Shown piece after piece: positions 33,516 to 42,000 of a DNA stretch of 64,000 nucleotides (position 1 is the stretch's first letter; every line of letters begins with the position of its first letter). Both the position numbers and the translations under genes were made by a program. Source of the DNA: Alistipes senegalensis JC50 (GTDB lineage Bacteria > Bacteroidota > Bacteroidia > Bacteroidales > Rikenellaceae). The DNA is taken from contig NZ_CP102252.1 of assembly GCF_025145645.1 (NCBI RefSeq), positions 558,001 through 622,000 on the forward strand. The letters are read 5' to 3'. The notes under the pieces were generated by a model. The model was not told the origin of the DNA and searched no databases. It saw only the letters and a list, made by a program, of their open reading frames with translations.

Positions 33516-34484
33516 TTACAGAAGCATATTAAACACATACCCCGACAGAATAAAAAACGAGGTCATCACGGCGAAGAAGATCCCGATCAGCCGCCATGTC
33601 ATCACTTTTTTCAGCATCGCGGCTTCCGGAAGCGACAGCCCGACGACACCCATCATAAAGGCGACGGCAGTTCCCAGCGGAATGCCTTTGGCCACGAAAA
33701 CCTGAATCACCGGGACGATTCCGGCGGCGTTGGCATACATCGGCACGGCGCAGATGACCGCCAGAGGCACGGCGAACCAATTATCTTTCGACATATATTG
33801 TTCGAAAAATCCTTCGGGCACATACCCGTGCATCGCCGCACCCACGCCGATGCCGGCCAGCACGTACGGCAGCACGCTCCGCACGACGCCCCACGCATCG
33901 CGCACGATGACGGGAAACCGATCCGCAAAGGGCGTGCGCCTTTCCGCCCACGCTTCGGATTCCGTTTCGGACTGCGTCTGCAACCGCCGCACCCACGGCG
34001 AGAGGTAGCGTTCCAATTCGAAGCGGCCGAGGAGGAACCCGCCGGCCGTGCCGAGCAGGATGCCGCTCACGACATAGATCATCGTCGCCCGCAGTCCGAA
34101 CGAACCGAGGAACATCGCCACGGCGACTTCGTTCACGAGCGGCGAGGTGATCAGAAATGCCAATGTCACCCCCAGCGGAATGCCGCCCTTGACGAACCCG
34201 ATGAACAGCGGGATCGACGAGCAGGAGCAGAAGGGCGTGACCGCCCCGAACAACGAGGCGAGGAGATATTGAACCCCGTACAATTTCCGGGCGGCAAGGC
34301 AGCGGCGCAGTTCGTCGATGGGAAAATAGGCGTTGACAATTCCCATCACGATACTGATCAAAAACAGCAGGAGCAGGATCTTGATGCTGTCGTAGAAAAA
34401 GAAATTGACGGCACTTCCCGCATGCGTTTCGGCGCTCATCCCGAACACGCCGTAAACGAGCCAGTCGGCAAATCGTTGAATCAT
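33516..34484 (-). CDS. arsP: ArsP-type permease (DUF318 / UPF0718 family)
   Basis: The 322-residue protein has about eight membrane helices in two halves separated by a hydrophilic loop (about 165-195). The hallmark GAVTPFCSCSSIPLFIGF, with adjacent cysteines in a conserved SCSS loop, and the mirrored AVPMYANAAGIVPVI define the family. ArsP members export trivalent organoarsenicals such as methylarsenite and reduced roxarsone; other DUF318 proteins are uncharacterised. It is the last gene of the cassette, four bases after the ArsG-like gene, which supports the arsenical assignment. Confidence 0.82.
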   Translation of the reverse strand: MIQRFADWLVYGVFGMSAETHAGSAVNFFFYDSIKILLLLFLISIVMGIVNAYFPIDELRRCLAARKLYGVQYLLASLFGAVTPFCSCSSIPLFIGFVKGGIPLGVTLAFLITSPLVNEVAVAMFLGSFGLRATMIYVVSGILLGTAGGFLLGRFELERYLSPWVRRLQTQSETESEAWAERRTPFADRFPVIVRDAWGVVRSVLPYVLAGIGVGAAMHGYVPEGFFEQYMSKDNWFAVPLAVICAVPMYANAAGIVPVIQVFVAKGIPLGTAVAFMMGVVGLSLPEAAMLKKVMTWRLIGIFFAVMTSFFILSGYVFNMLL

Positions 34485-34488
34485 CGTT

Positions 34489-35196
34489 TTAACAGAAATA
34501 AATTACACCATAATAAATACCTACGGCTATAAAAAGCAGACCCACAATCCGCGTGAGCCATTTTTGAATCGCCTGCATCCGGTTGCAGAAGGTCCCCAGC
34601 CCGGCGACGCCATATGCCAAGATCCATGCGACGACCGCCACGGGGAGCCCCGTAGCGGCAGCAAACACGGCAGGCAGGAGATAGCCGCCCGTTTCGGCGG
34701 CCGACATCGGAATCAGCATCCCGAAATAGAAAACCCCGCTCGTCGGGCAGAACGCCAGCGAAAAAAGAACCCCGAGCAGAAACGCACCCCATCCGCCGCG
34801 CCGTCCCACCTGCCCGCCGCGACCCGAAAACCCGAATTTCGGCAGGTCGAGCCGATGTCCGAAGAGCATGAACGATCCGATCAGAACAAGCACCGGGCCG
34901 ATCAGCATTTCGCCCCATTTGCCGATTGCCTTCTGAATGGCGAAAACACCCGCCCCTTCACGCAGCACGGCAATCAGCACCGCCCCCAGCAAGGTGTAGG
35001 CGGCGACACGCCCGAGCGTGTAAAGCAAGCCGTTGAAGAAGACGCGGCGACGGTTTTCCAGATCCTTCGAGATATAACCCACCGCAGCGATGTTGGTCGC
35101 CAGCGGACAGGGGCTCAGGGCGGTCAGCAACCCGAGCAGAAAGGCCGTCAGAATCGGAACGGCCGAACCGTCCGACAGGTTTTGCAAATACTCCAT
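34489..35196 (-). CDS. arsG: ArsG/CcdA-like six-helix membrane protein
   Basis: The 235-residue protein belongs to the CcdA/DsbD transmembrane family: the first helix carries ALSPCPLATNIAAVGYISKD and the fourth FSLAFCPTSGVFYFG. These hold the two cysteines that in CcdA carry electrons across the membrane. The ArsG branch has been described as an efflux permease for aromatic aminoarsenicals; retention of both cysteines also allows a thiol-electron conduit. ATG 35196 is chosen (two bases after arsF). It lies between an ArsF-like lipoprotein gene and the ArsP-like permease gene. Confidence 0.78.
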   Translation of the reverse strand: MEYLQNLSDGSAVPILTAFLLGLLTALSPCPLATNIAAVGYISKDLENRRRVFFNGLLYTLGRVAAYTLLGAVLIAVLREGAGVFAIQKAIGKWGEMLIGPVLVLIGSFMLFGHRLDLPKFGFSGRGGQVGRRGGWGAFLLGVLFSLAFCPTSGVFYFGMLIPMSAAETGGYLLPAVFAAATGLPVAVVAWILAYGVAGLGTFCNRMQAIQKWLTRIVGLLFIAVGIYYGVIYFC

Positions 35197-35198
35197 AG

Positions 35199-35627
35199 CT
35201 ACATGTCCAGTTGTTTCCGGATTTCGGCGCAGAGCTCCGCCTTGAATCTCTCCGGGTTCGTGCGGGCGTTGGCGAAGGCGAACCGCGTCAGATCGGTCAC
35301 GGTTTCTTTTCCGTCCCGCCATTTATTCAGCAACAGCGCCGACCACGCCACCTCATACCTGTCGGCCAACGCTCCGTTCTCCGGCTTTGCAGCGTCGATA
35401 ATGCGAAAGCGCACCTCCCCGGCTCCGACCTGCCCGGCGAAATCGGTTTCGATGACCTCTTTCACACCGGTCTCAATCGCAATGCAAGTCGCACAGCGTT
35501 TTGCTCCGTGGAAACAAAGCACTTCGACACCATCGTCCTGCGGCCTGTCGGCAGCGGTTTTTCCCACAGGCCCTTGCCCGCAGGCGACAAACGCGGCGGC
35601 CGCCGCAAGCAACAATAATCTTTTCAT
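35199..35627 (-). CDS. arsF: ArsF-like thioredoxin-fold lipoprotein
   Basis: The 142-residue protein has a lipoprotein signal (AAAAAFVAC) and, right after a short linker, a thioredoxin-like segment VLCFHGAKRCATCIAIE with a CATC redox pair. The rest (about 60-142) matches no catalytic motif I can recognise. The ArsF family is named for a role, with ArsE, in reducing nitro-aromatic arsenicals such as roxarsone; the mechanism is not well established. The absence of an acidic surface-export signal after the cysteine suggests a periplasmic anchor. It sits six bases after arsE and two before arsG. Confidence 0.75.
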   Translation of the reverse strand: MKRLLLLAAAAAFVACGQGPVGKTAADRPQDDGVEVLCFHGAKRCATCIAIETGVKEVIETDFAGQVGAGEVRFRIIDAAKPENGALADRYEVAWSALLLNKWRDGKETVTDLTRFAFANARTNPERFKAELCAEIRKQLDM

Positions 35628-35633
35628 GGCGGA

Positions 35634-35873
35634 TCATTTCGTCAGCAATCCCCGAACCTCTGCAAGCGACAATTTCCGGCCTTGGGCCACGACCCGCCCG
35701 TCCACGACCAACGCGGGCAGAGTCATCACGTCATAGGACATGATTTTCACGATGTCCTCTTCCTTTACGACCGTTGCGTCCAATCCCGATTCGGCCACGG
35801 CCTGTCTCACCGTTTCGCAGAGCGCCTTGCATCCGGCGCACCCCGTTCCCAATACTTTGATCTCCATATTCAT
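35634..35873 (-). CDS. arsE: ArsE-like small thioredoxin-family protein
   Basis: The 79-residue protein is a minimal thioredoxin/glutaredoxin fold of the redox-active disulfide group: IKVLGTGCAGCKALCETV has the CxxC pair plus a third cysteine, and VMTLPALVVDGRVV has the cis-proline loop. It has no signal peptide and should act in the cytosol, passing or receiving thiol electrons. It is the second gene of the cassette; the 60 bases before it hold a second ArsR-site-like palindrome and a TACATTTA box, so it may also have its own promoter. Confidence 0.8.
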   Translation of the reverse strand: MNMEIKVLGTGCAGCKALCETVRQAVAESGLDATVVKEEDIVKIMSYDVMTLPALVVDGRVVAQGRKLSLAEVRGLLTK

Positions 35874-35884
35874 TCATTTTTTAT

Positions 35885-35916
35885 TAAATGTAGTTCGGCG
35901 AACAACGAACAATATC
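35885..35916 (-). promoter_or_regulatory. Second ArsR-type site and possible internal promoter before arsE
   Basis: The palindrome GTTCG-G-CGAAC (35893-35903) abuts a minus-strand TACATTTA (35892 to 35885). ACGAACAATAT (35905-35915) repeats exactly the sequence at 36283-36293 in the arsR promoter. The spacing to the nearest TTG is short (17 bases). Confidence 0.5.
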
Positions 35917-35933
35917 CGCAAAAAAAAAGCCGC

Positions 35934-36266
35934 TCACCCGCAGCAGGAATCCTTCTCCCGGCAATCGCGGAAGAAATCGGCAAAGAGGTCGCGCGCAACC
36001 GCCCAATTCGCCCGGTCGATGCAGTAGCGGACTTTCGGGGTCTCGATCTCGCCCTGTATCAATCCGGCATCCTTCAGCTCCTTGAGGTGCTGCGACACGG
36101 TCGCCTTTGCGATCGGCAGCACTTCGTGAATGTCCCCGAAAAAGCAGCTCTCCTGCGCGGCAAGGAAGCGCAGGATGGCCATTCGCGCCGGATGCCCCAT
36201 CGCTTTGGCAAAACGGGCGATCCGCTCCTCCCGGTCCGTATAGGCTCTCTTCGTCATATCCGTCAT
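35934..36266 (-). CDS. arsR: ArsR-family metalloregulator
   Basis: The 110-residue winged-helix repressor has FAKAMGHPARMAILRFLA as its first helices and ATVSQHLKELKDAGLI as recognition helix. Cysteines occur at ESCFFGD, VRYCID and in a cysteine-rich tail (DCREKDSCCG); the classical CVCDLC site of E. coli ArsR is absent, so arsenite must be sensed by another cysteine set. It should release DNA when a trivalent arsenical binds. ATG 36266 is favoured; 36257 is possible. Its promoter -7 box is enclosed in a palindrome. Confidence 0.9.
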   Translation of the reverse strand: MTDMTKRAYTDREERIARFAKAMGHPARMAILRFLAAQESCFFGDIHEVLPIAKATVSQHLKELKDAGLIQGEIETPKVRYCIDRANWAVARDLFADFFRDCREKDSCCG

Positions 36267-36268
36267 TG

Positions 36269-36306
36269 TTGTTCGCAAATATACGAACAATATTCCGTTC
36301 AAGCAA
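36269..36306 (-). promoter_or_regulatory. arsR promoter enclosed in a perfect palindromic operator
   Basis: TTGTTCG (36269-36275) and CGAACAA (36284-36290) are exact inverted repeats. The eight bases between them are the minus-strand -7 box TATATTTG. A TTG lies 20 bases upstream of that box. A repressor bound here would block the promoter directly. Confidence 0.78.
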
Positions 36307-36360
36307 AAAAACAACCGCAATATTCACAAAAATCGGAACCGACCCAATAAACCGTACGCA

Positions 36361-36392
36361 TTTTGCGTTTGATAATAAAATCGTTAATTTTG
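36361..36392 (+). promoter_or_regulatory. porX promoter
   Basis: TTTTG (36361-36365), 19 bases, then TAATTTTG (36385-36392) fit the consensus well. The ATG is 22 bases downstream. Confidence 0.75.
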
Positions 36393-36414
36393 CAATTCTA
36401 ATTCCGACAACCGT

Positions 36415-37965
36415 ATGGTCAAAATATTATGGGTCGATGACGAAGTCGAACTGCTGAAGCCCCACGTGCTGTTCCTGCAAGGGAAAGGGTACGAGGTGGA
36501 CACCTGCAACAACGGATACGACGCGATCGACATGGCCGCCGAAGGCTCCTACGACCTGATCATCCTCGACGAGATGATGCCCGGCATGACGGGACTCGAA
36601 ACCCTCCCCCAGATCAAGGAGGTGCGCCCCACGACCCCCGTGATCATGGTCACCAAGAGCGAGGAGGAGAACATCATGGACAAGGCCGTGGGTTCGAAGA
36701 TCGCCGACTACCTCATCAAACCCGTCAACCCCAATCAGGTGCTGCTGTCGATCAAGAAGAACGTCCACCAGCAGCAGCTCGTGACCGAGCAGACCACCGC
36801 CGACTACCGTTCGGAGTTCGGACGCATCTCCTCGTCGCTGCAAATGGCCGACACGTTCCAGGACTGGTGCTCGCTCTACCGCAAGCTGGCCAACTGGGAG
36901 ATCGAATTGGGGGAATCCACCGACCAGAGCATCAAGGAGGTGCTGGCCTACCAGAAGACCGAAGCCAACCAGGAATTCTGCAAGTTCGTGCGCCGCAACT
37001 ACTACAACTGGATCAACAAACGCGCGGACGACACCCCCGTGATGTCGCATACGCTCATGCGCACCAAGATCTTCCCCGTCGTAGACGAGAACCCCAAGAC
37101 CACGCTGCTGCTGATCGACAATTTCCGCTACGACCAGTGGCGGTCGATCTCGTCGCTGCTGCGGGGCTATTACGACGTTGCGCAGGACGATTTCTACTGC
37201 GCCATCCTGCCCACGGCCACGCAGTACGCCCGCAACGCGGTCTTCGCGGGGCTGATGCCGCTGGCCATCGACAAGCTGATGCCCAACAAGTGGCTCAACG
37301 ACAACGAGGAGGGCGGCAAGAACCAATACGAGGAGGAGTTCCTGAAGCGGCTGATGAGCCAGAACGGCAAGTCGTGGAAATTCTCGTTCGACAAGCTCGT
37401 GCGCCCGGAGCAGGGCCGCAAGCTGGTGGACAATATACAAAAGGTCTACGACGCCGACTTCTCGGTGATCGTCTACAACTTCCTCGACATCCTCTCGCAC
37501 GCGCGCACCGAGACCGACATCATCCGCGAGCTGACCGAGGACGAGGCGGCGTTCCGTTCGCTGACGCGCTCGTGGTTCGAGCATTCGGACCTCTACACCA
37601 TCCTGCGCCTCCTGTCCGAACGGGGCCACACGGTGGTCATCACCTCGGACCACGGCACCATCCGCGTAGACAATCCCGTGAAGGTCACGGGCGACCGCGA
37701 GACCTCGGCCAACCTGCGCTACAAGACGGGCCGCAATCTGGCGTACAACTCCCGCGAGGTGTACGAGATTCTGAAACCCGAAGACATACAGCTGCCGTCG
37801 AGCAACCTCACGTCGAGCTACATCTTCGCCTACAACACGGATTTCCTGGTTTACAACAACGACGCCAACCGCCACATCCGCTACTACCGCAACACGTTCC
37901 AGCACGGCGGCATCTCGATGGAGGAGATGATCGTTCCGTATATCGTTCTAAAGCCCAAGAAATAA
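36415..37965 (+). CDS. porX: PorX-type response regulator with PglZ domain
   Basis: The 516-residue protein joins an N-terminal receiver domain (KILWVDDEVELL; phospho-acceptor Asp52 in LIILDEMMPGM; Thr and Lys of the switch in MVTKS and YLIKPVNP) to a three-helix linker and a C-terminal PglZ/alkaline-phosphatase-like domain (LLLIDNFRYDQW, VVITSDHGTIRV). PorX with the sensor PorY regulates type IX secretion genes in Porphyromonas, and the PglZ domain acts on cyclic or linear oligonucleotides. It is followed directly by tsaE, which begins at the next base. No T9SS gene lies in the window. Confidence 0.92.
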   Translation: MVKILWVDDEVELLKPHVLFLQGKGYEVDTCNNGYDAIDMAAEGSYDLIILDEMMPGMTGLETLPQIKEVRPTTPVIMVTKSEEENIMDKAVGSKIADYLIKPVNPNQVLLSIKKNVHQQQLVTEQTTADYRSEFGRISSSLQMADTFQDWCSLYRKLANWEIELGESTDQSIKEVLAYQKTEANQEFCKFVRRNYYNWINKRADDTPVMSHTLMRTKIFPVVDENPKTTLLLIDNFRYDQWRSISSLLRGYYDVAQDDFYCAILPTATQYARNAVFAGLMPLAIDKLMPNKWLNDNEEGGKNQYEEEFLKRLMSQNGKSWKFSFDKLVRPEQGRKLVDNIQKVYDADFSVIVYNFLDILSHARTETDIIRELTEDEAAFRSLTRSWFEHSDLYTILRLLSERGHTVVITSDHGTIRVDNPVKVTGDRETSANLRYKTGRNLAYNSREVYEILKPEDIQLPSSNLTSSYIFAYNTDFLVYNNDANRHIRYYRNTFQHGGISMEEMIVPYIVLKPKK

Positions 37966-38382
37966 ATGAGAACCATCCACATCACCTCGCAGGACGAGCT
38001 TCCGCAGGTCGCCGAGGCGGTCATCCGCTCGCTGGGCCGCCGCACGGTGGTCGCCTTCCGCGGCGAAATGGGCGCCGGCAAGACCACGCTCATCCGCGAA
38101 ATCGCGGCCGAACTCGGAGCCAAAGACACCGTCACCAGCCCCACGTTCGCCATCGTCAACCAATACAAGGGCGACGGCAACCGCCGCATCCACCATTTCG
38201 ACTTCTACCGCATCGACGACCTGCGCGAGGCGTTCGACTTCGGGTACGAAGAGTATTTCTATTCGGGCGACCTCTGCCTGGTGGAGTGGCCCGAGAAGAT
38301 CGAACCGCTGCTGCCCGACAATGTGATGACGGTGCGCATCACCGTTGACAGCGACACGGCCCGCACGTTCGAAATAGACTGA
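37966..38382 (+). CDS. tsaE: tRNA threonylcarbamoyladenosine biosynthesis ATPase TsaE
   Basis: TsaE powers the TsaB-TsaD complex that makes t6A at position 37 of ANN-decoding tRNAs. The 138-residue protein has the family Walker A with its preceding strand (VVAFRGEMGAGKTTLIREI), the SPTFAIVN motif and HFDFYRID, followed by LVEWPEKIE. Its ATG directly follows the porX stop, so both are read from one transcript. Confidence 0.95.
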   Translation: MRTIHITSQDELPQVAEAVIRSLGRRTVVAFRGEMGAGKTTLIREIAAELGAKDTVTSPTFAIVNQYKGDGNRRIHHFDFYRIDDLREAFDFGYEEYFYSGDLCLVEWPEKIEPLLPDNVMTVRITVDSDTARTFEID

Positions 38383-38407
38383 CACCCAACCGTCACAATC
38401 CTTGAAA

Positions 38408-38812
38408 ATGCAAGAGTACATATCGAAACAACACCGGATTCTGCGTCCCGCAGAACAGATTTACGCCGTCATCAGCCGCTTCGACAACCTCACGCCGGCC
38501 CTCGCCGACCGGGTCGAGGAGTGGCAGGCCACCGAGGAGACCTGCTCGTTCAAAGCCAAGGGCTTCACCGTCAAACTCCGCATGGCGGAGCGCGAGGAGC
38601 CCAAACACGTCAAGATCGTGGGCGACGACGGGGGAATTCCGATGGACTTCGCCTTCTGGATTCAGCTGCACAAGGTTTCGGAGACCGATACACGCATGCG
38701 GCTGGTCCTGCACATCGAGCTGAACATGATGATGAAGATGATGGTCGGCGGCAAATTGCAGGGCGCCATCGACCAGATCGCCGAAGGCATCGCCCAAGCC
38801 ATGCAGGCGTAA
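38408..38812 (+). CDS. SRPBCC/START-like small-molecule-binding protein
   Basis: The 134-residue protein starts like the polyketide-cyclase/SRPBCC group (an early helix ILRPAEQIYAVISRFDNL, then strands CSFKAKGFTVKLRM and RMRLVLHIELNMMM) and ends in a long helix. The fold binds a hydrophobic ligand in a deep pocket; neither ligand nor role is known. A TTG at 38402 is in frame but ATG 38408 is preferred. The last codons (CAG GCG TAA) are the first bases of a tandem repeat that continues downstream. It is 25 bases after tsaE and probably in the same operon. Confidence 0.75.
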   Translation: MQEYISKQHRILRPAEQIYAVISRFDNLTPALADRVEEWQATEETCSFKAKGFTVKLRMAEREEPKHVKIVGDDGGIPMDFAFWIQLHKVSETDTRMRLVLHIELNMMMKMMVGGKLQGAIDQIAEGIAQAMQA

Positions 38813-38990
38813 GACGCCTGTCTTAGGGGCAACCCCAGGTCTGTCGGCTTCCGATCTCCATCCGTGCTCCCAGGCGTAAGACGCCTGTTTCAAGAGCAAC
38901 CGAAGGTCAAAAACGCTTCCGACCCTAACCGCTACGGCCTCAGCGTAAGACGCCTACCTCAAGAGCGCCCGCAGGCCGGACCGCGACGCA
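38804..38990. repeat. 67-70-base tandem repeat starting in the SRPBCC stop codon
   Basis: Three units begin at 38804, 38871 and 38941. Each opens with (C)AGGCGTAAGACGCCT, a small hairpin (AGGCG/CGCCT), followed in units 2 and 3 by a shared CTCAAGAGC-like stretch. Units 1 and 2 remain alignable for about 60 bases; unit 3 has lost one G and decays after about 50. The rest of 38813-39043 holds no gene. Confidence 0.8.
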
Positions 38991-39005
38991 GCCCCATACT
39001 GAAAA

Positions 39006-39036
39006 CGCCCCGCCCCGGACAGACCGGAGCGGGGCG
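39006..39036 (-). terminator. Terminator of the hybrid regulator gene
   Basis: CGCCCCGC..CCGG pairs with CCGG..GCGGGGCG over five bases. On the minus strand the stem is followed by TTTTC. It begins eight bases after the stop codon. Confidence 0.75.
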
Positions 39037-39043
39037 TATCGCG

Positions 39044-42000
39044 TCAGGCGCCCTCGCGTCTCTCCCCGGGCGCCGTGCGATACTCCGAGGGCGTACAGCC
39101 GTAGCGCGCCTTGAACAATTTGCCGAAATATTGCAGCGAATTGATCCCCACCCTATCGGCGATCTCGGCGATTTTCAGCTCGGGACACTCGGCCAGCATC
39201 CGCGCGGCTTCGCGCAGGCGGATGCCCTGGATCAGTTCCGTGGGGGTCTGCCCGAAGACGCCCTTGATCTTGGCGAACAGCGCCGTGCGGCTCAGGGCCA
39301 GTTCGCGGCTCAGCATCCCGACTCCCAGCGATTCGCTGTCGAGATGGCCGCCGATCAGCGCCAGCGTCTTGCGCACGAAAGCCTCGTCCATCGGATTGCC
39401 CGAAAGCACCTCCGACGCGGGTTCGGAGCTCCCTTCGAGGAACTTGCGCTGCAACAGCCGGCGGTTGCGCACCATGCCGTTGCACTTGGCCATCAGCACG
39501 TCCATGTCGAAGGGCTTCGAAACGTAGTCGTCGGCGCCGCTTTCGAGCCCCGTGATGCGCTGTTCGGGCGACGAAAGGGCCGTGAGCAGGATCACCGGGA
39601 TATGGCACGTCCCGAATTCGCGCTTGACCGCCGCGCACAGCTCCGTTCCCGACATCCCGGGCATCAGCACGTCGCTCACGATCAGGTCGGGCTGCTCCTC
39701 GCGCGCCAGCCGCAGCCCCTCGGTGCCGTCCGCAGCCAGCGTCACCCGGTAATGCTGCGCGAAGATGGTGCCGAACATGCTCCGCAGCTCGTCGTCGTCC
39801 TCGACGACCAGCAGGCGCGGCAGCTCCTCCGACCCCGGAATCCGTTCGGGCGCCGGCAGATAGTCGGCCACGGGCGCCGGACGGACATGCTCCTGCGTCC
39901 CGACCACTTCGACGTTGGCATTGCCGCTGAAATCGGGATTCAGCAGGAGCGTCACCGTGAAGGTCGAACCCACTCCCACCTCGCTCTCGACGCCGATCCG
40001 CCCGCCGTGCAGTTCGACGATGCCTTTCGAAAGGGCCAGTCCGATGCCGACCCCGGCGTCCTGCGTGTCGGCCTCGTGGTGGTAGAAGCGTTCGAAAATC
40101 GTCGTGAAGAATTTCTCCTCGATGCCGTGGCCCGTATCGGCCACCTTCACCACGGCCTGCGCATCGTCCGCCGAGAGCGTCACCGTGATCCGTCCGCCCC
40201 GGTCGGTGTGTTTGAAAGCGTTGCTTATCAGATTGTAGAAGACTTTCTGCAACTGCACCGAGTCGAACGGCACTTCCAGCCGCTCCATCCCGGGTTCGTA
40301 GCGCAGCTCCACCTCGCGGATGCGGCCGTACTCCTCGAAAGTGCCGCACACGTCGGCCAGATAGGCCACCAGATCCTGCCGGCTCACTTTCAGGGACATG
40401 TATCCCTGCTCCTGCTTGCGGAAGTCGATCAGTTCGTTGACCAGATCGCGCAGCCGCAGGGCGTTGCGGCGGACGCTCATCAGATAGCCTTTGAGCACCC
40501 CCGGCATCTCCTGCCGCGCCAGCAGGTCCAGCTGGCCCTGGATCAGCGTCAGCGGCGTGCGGAACTCGTGCGAGATGTTGGTGAAGAAGACCAGCTTCCA
40601 CTGCGTGATGCGCTCCTGCTGTTCGCGGGCCATGCGCTCCATCGCCAGCGACTGTTCCAGCTGCTTTTTCGTATAGTAGTAGCGGACGACCCACGCCGTG
40701 ATGAGCATGATCAGCAGCACGTAGAGAATGTAGGCCGGAATGCTGGCGTAGAACGGCGGATAGACCCGGATGCCGAGTTCGATACGCCCTCCGCCGTCGA
40801 GCAGTTTGGTCGGACGGCTCTGCACGGCCAGCCGGTAGTGCCCCGGCGGGAGGTTCATGTAGCGGATGATGCTCCCCGGCAGCGGACGCCACGCCTCGTC
40901 GTAGCCGATCAGTTTGTACTGATAGTCGCCGAGGTTGAAATCCACGGCGTTGTCGGTCCCGAAAGCGATGTCCACGATGCTGTATCTGTGCCCCAGCGAG
41001 ATCGACTTCGCGTAGGGCATCGCCCGGTCCAGAATACCGGTCCGGTCGCCGGCCCGCACGGGCCGCTCGTTCACCGAGAGCGCCGCGAAGAAGAGCTGCG
41101 GCGCACGTCCGGTACGGATCAGGTCCCGCCCGGCGAACGACACGATGCCATCGACGCCGCCCGCCAGCATCTCGTCGCCCCCGCCGCGCCACAGACAGCC
41201 GTTTTCGAGCGACAGCAGCGGGAATCCGTTGCGGATGTTGAAATTCTCGCTGCGGAGGCTGTCCGCATCGACGACCGACAATCCGGCGTTGGTTCCGAAG
41301 ACCATCAGCCCCGAAGGGGTCTGCGAAATGGCGCTCACATAGTCGCTCGCAATGCCGCACGCGGCCCGGTCGTAGGCCACGAACTCCTTCCGCTCGCGGT
41401 CGAACAGCAGCGCCCCGCTGCGGGTCGTTCCGACCCACGCCCGCCCGCGGTCGTCGCGGAACAGCGAGGTCACCATGTCCTGCTGCGCCACGCGGTTGAA
41501 ATAGAGCTGGTAAACGCCCGCTTCGTCGCGGCGGTAAACCCGGAAATTCACCTGCCCCGTCACCACGTAGAGCCATCCGTCGCCGCCGCTCAGCACGTTG
41601 AACACCCGCTGCTGGTTCAGAATGCGTTCCGCGCGGCGCGTCCGCATGTCGATCCGGTAAACTCCGGCATAGGTCCCGGCATAGATCGCATCGCCTTCGC
41701 GCGAAAGGCTGTGGACGATCTCGATGTTCTCCGATCCGCCGCCCTGGTCGGCGATTTTCAGCCGTTCGAAACGCCCCGAAGGGATGTCGTAGACGCAGAC
41801 GCCGCCCATGAACATCCCCAGCCACAACTGATCGCGTCCGGCGTCGTAGCGGATGCTCTTGACGTTGTTGCTCGGGATGCCGCTGTTGCCCATGTTGAAG
41901 AAGCGGCCCCGGCGGCGCGTGCGGTCGTAGAAGTAGAGCCCCTTGTCCGAGGTCCCGGCCCAAACGTCGCCGCGGCGGTCGAGCGTCACGTCGGCGACGA

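Noticed and set aside
33516..36266. Ars cassette as a recently inserted mobile island
   Set aside because: No integrase, direct repeats or marked GC change at its borders; flanks are ordinary housekeeping genes.
38804..38990. Possible CRISPR-like repeats
   Set aside because: Only three units, contiguous similarity through the whole 67-70 bases rather than unique spacers, and no cas gene.
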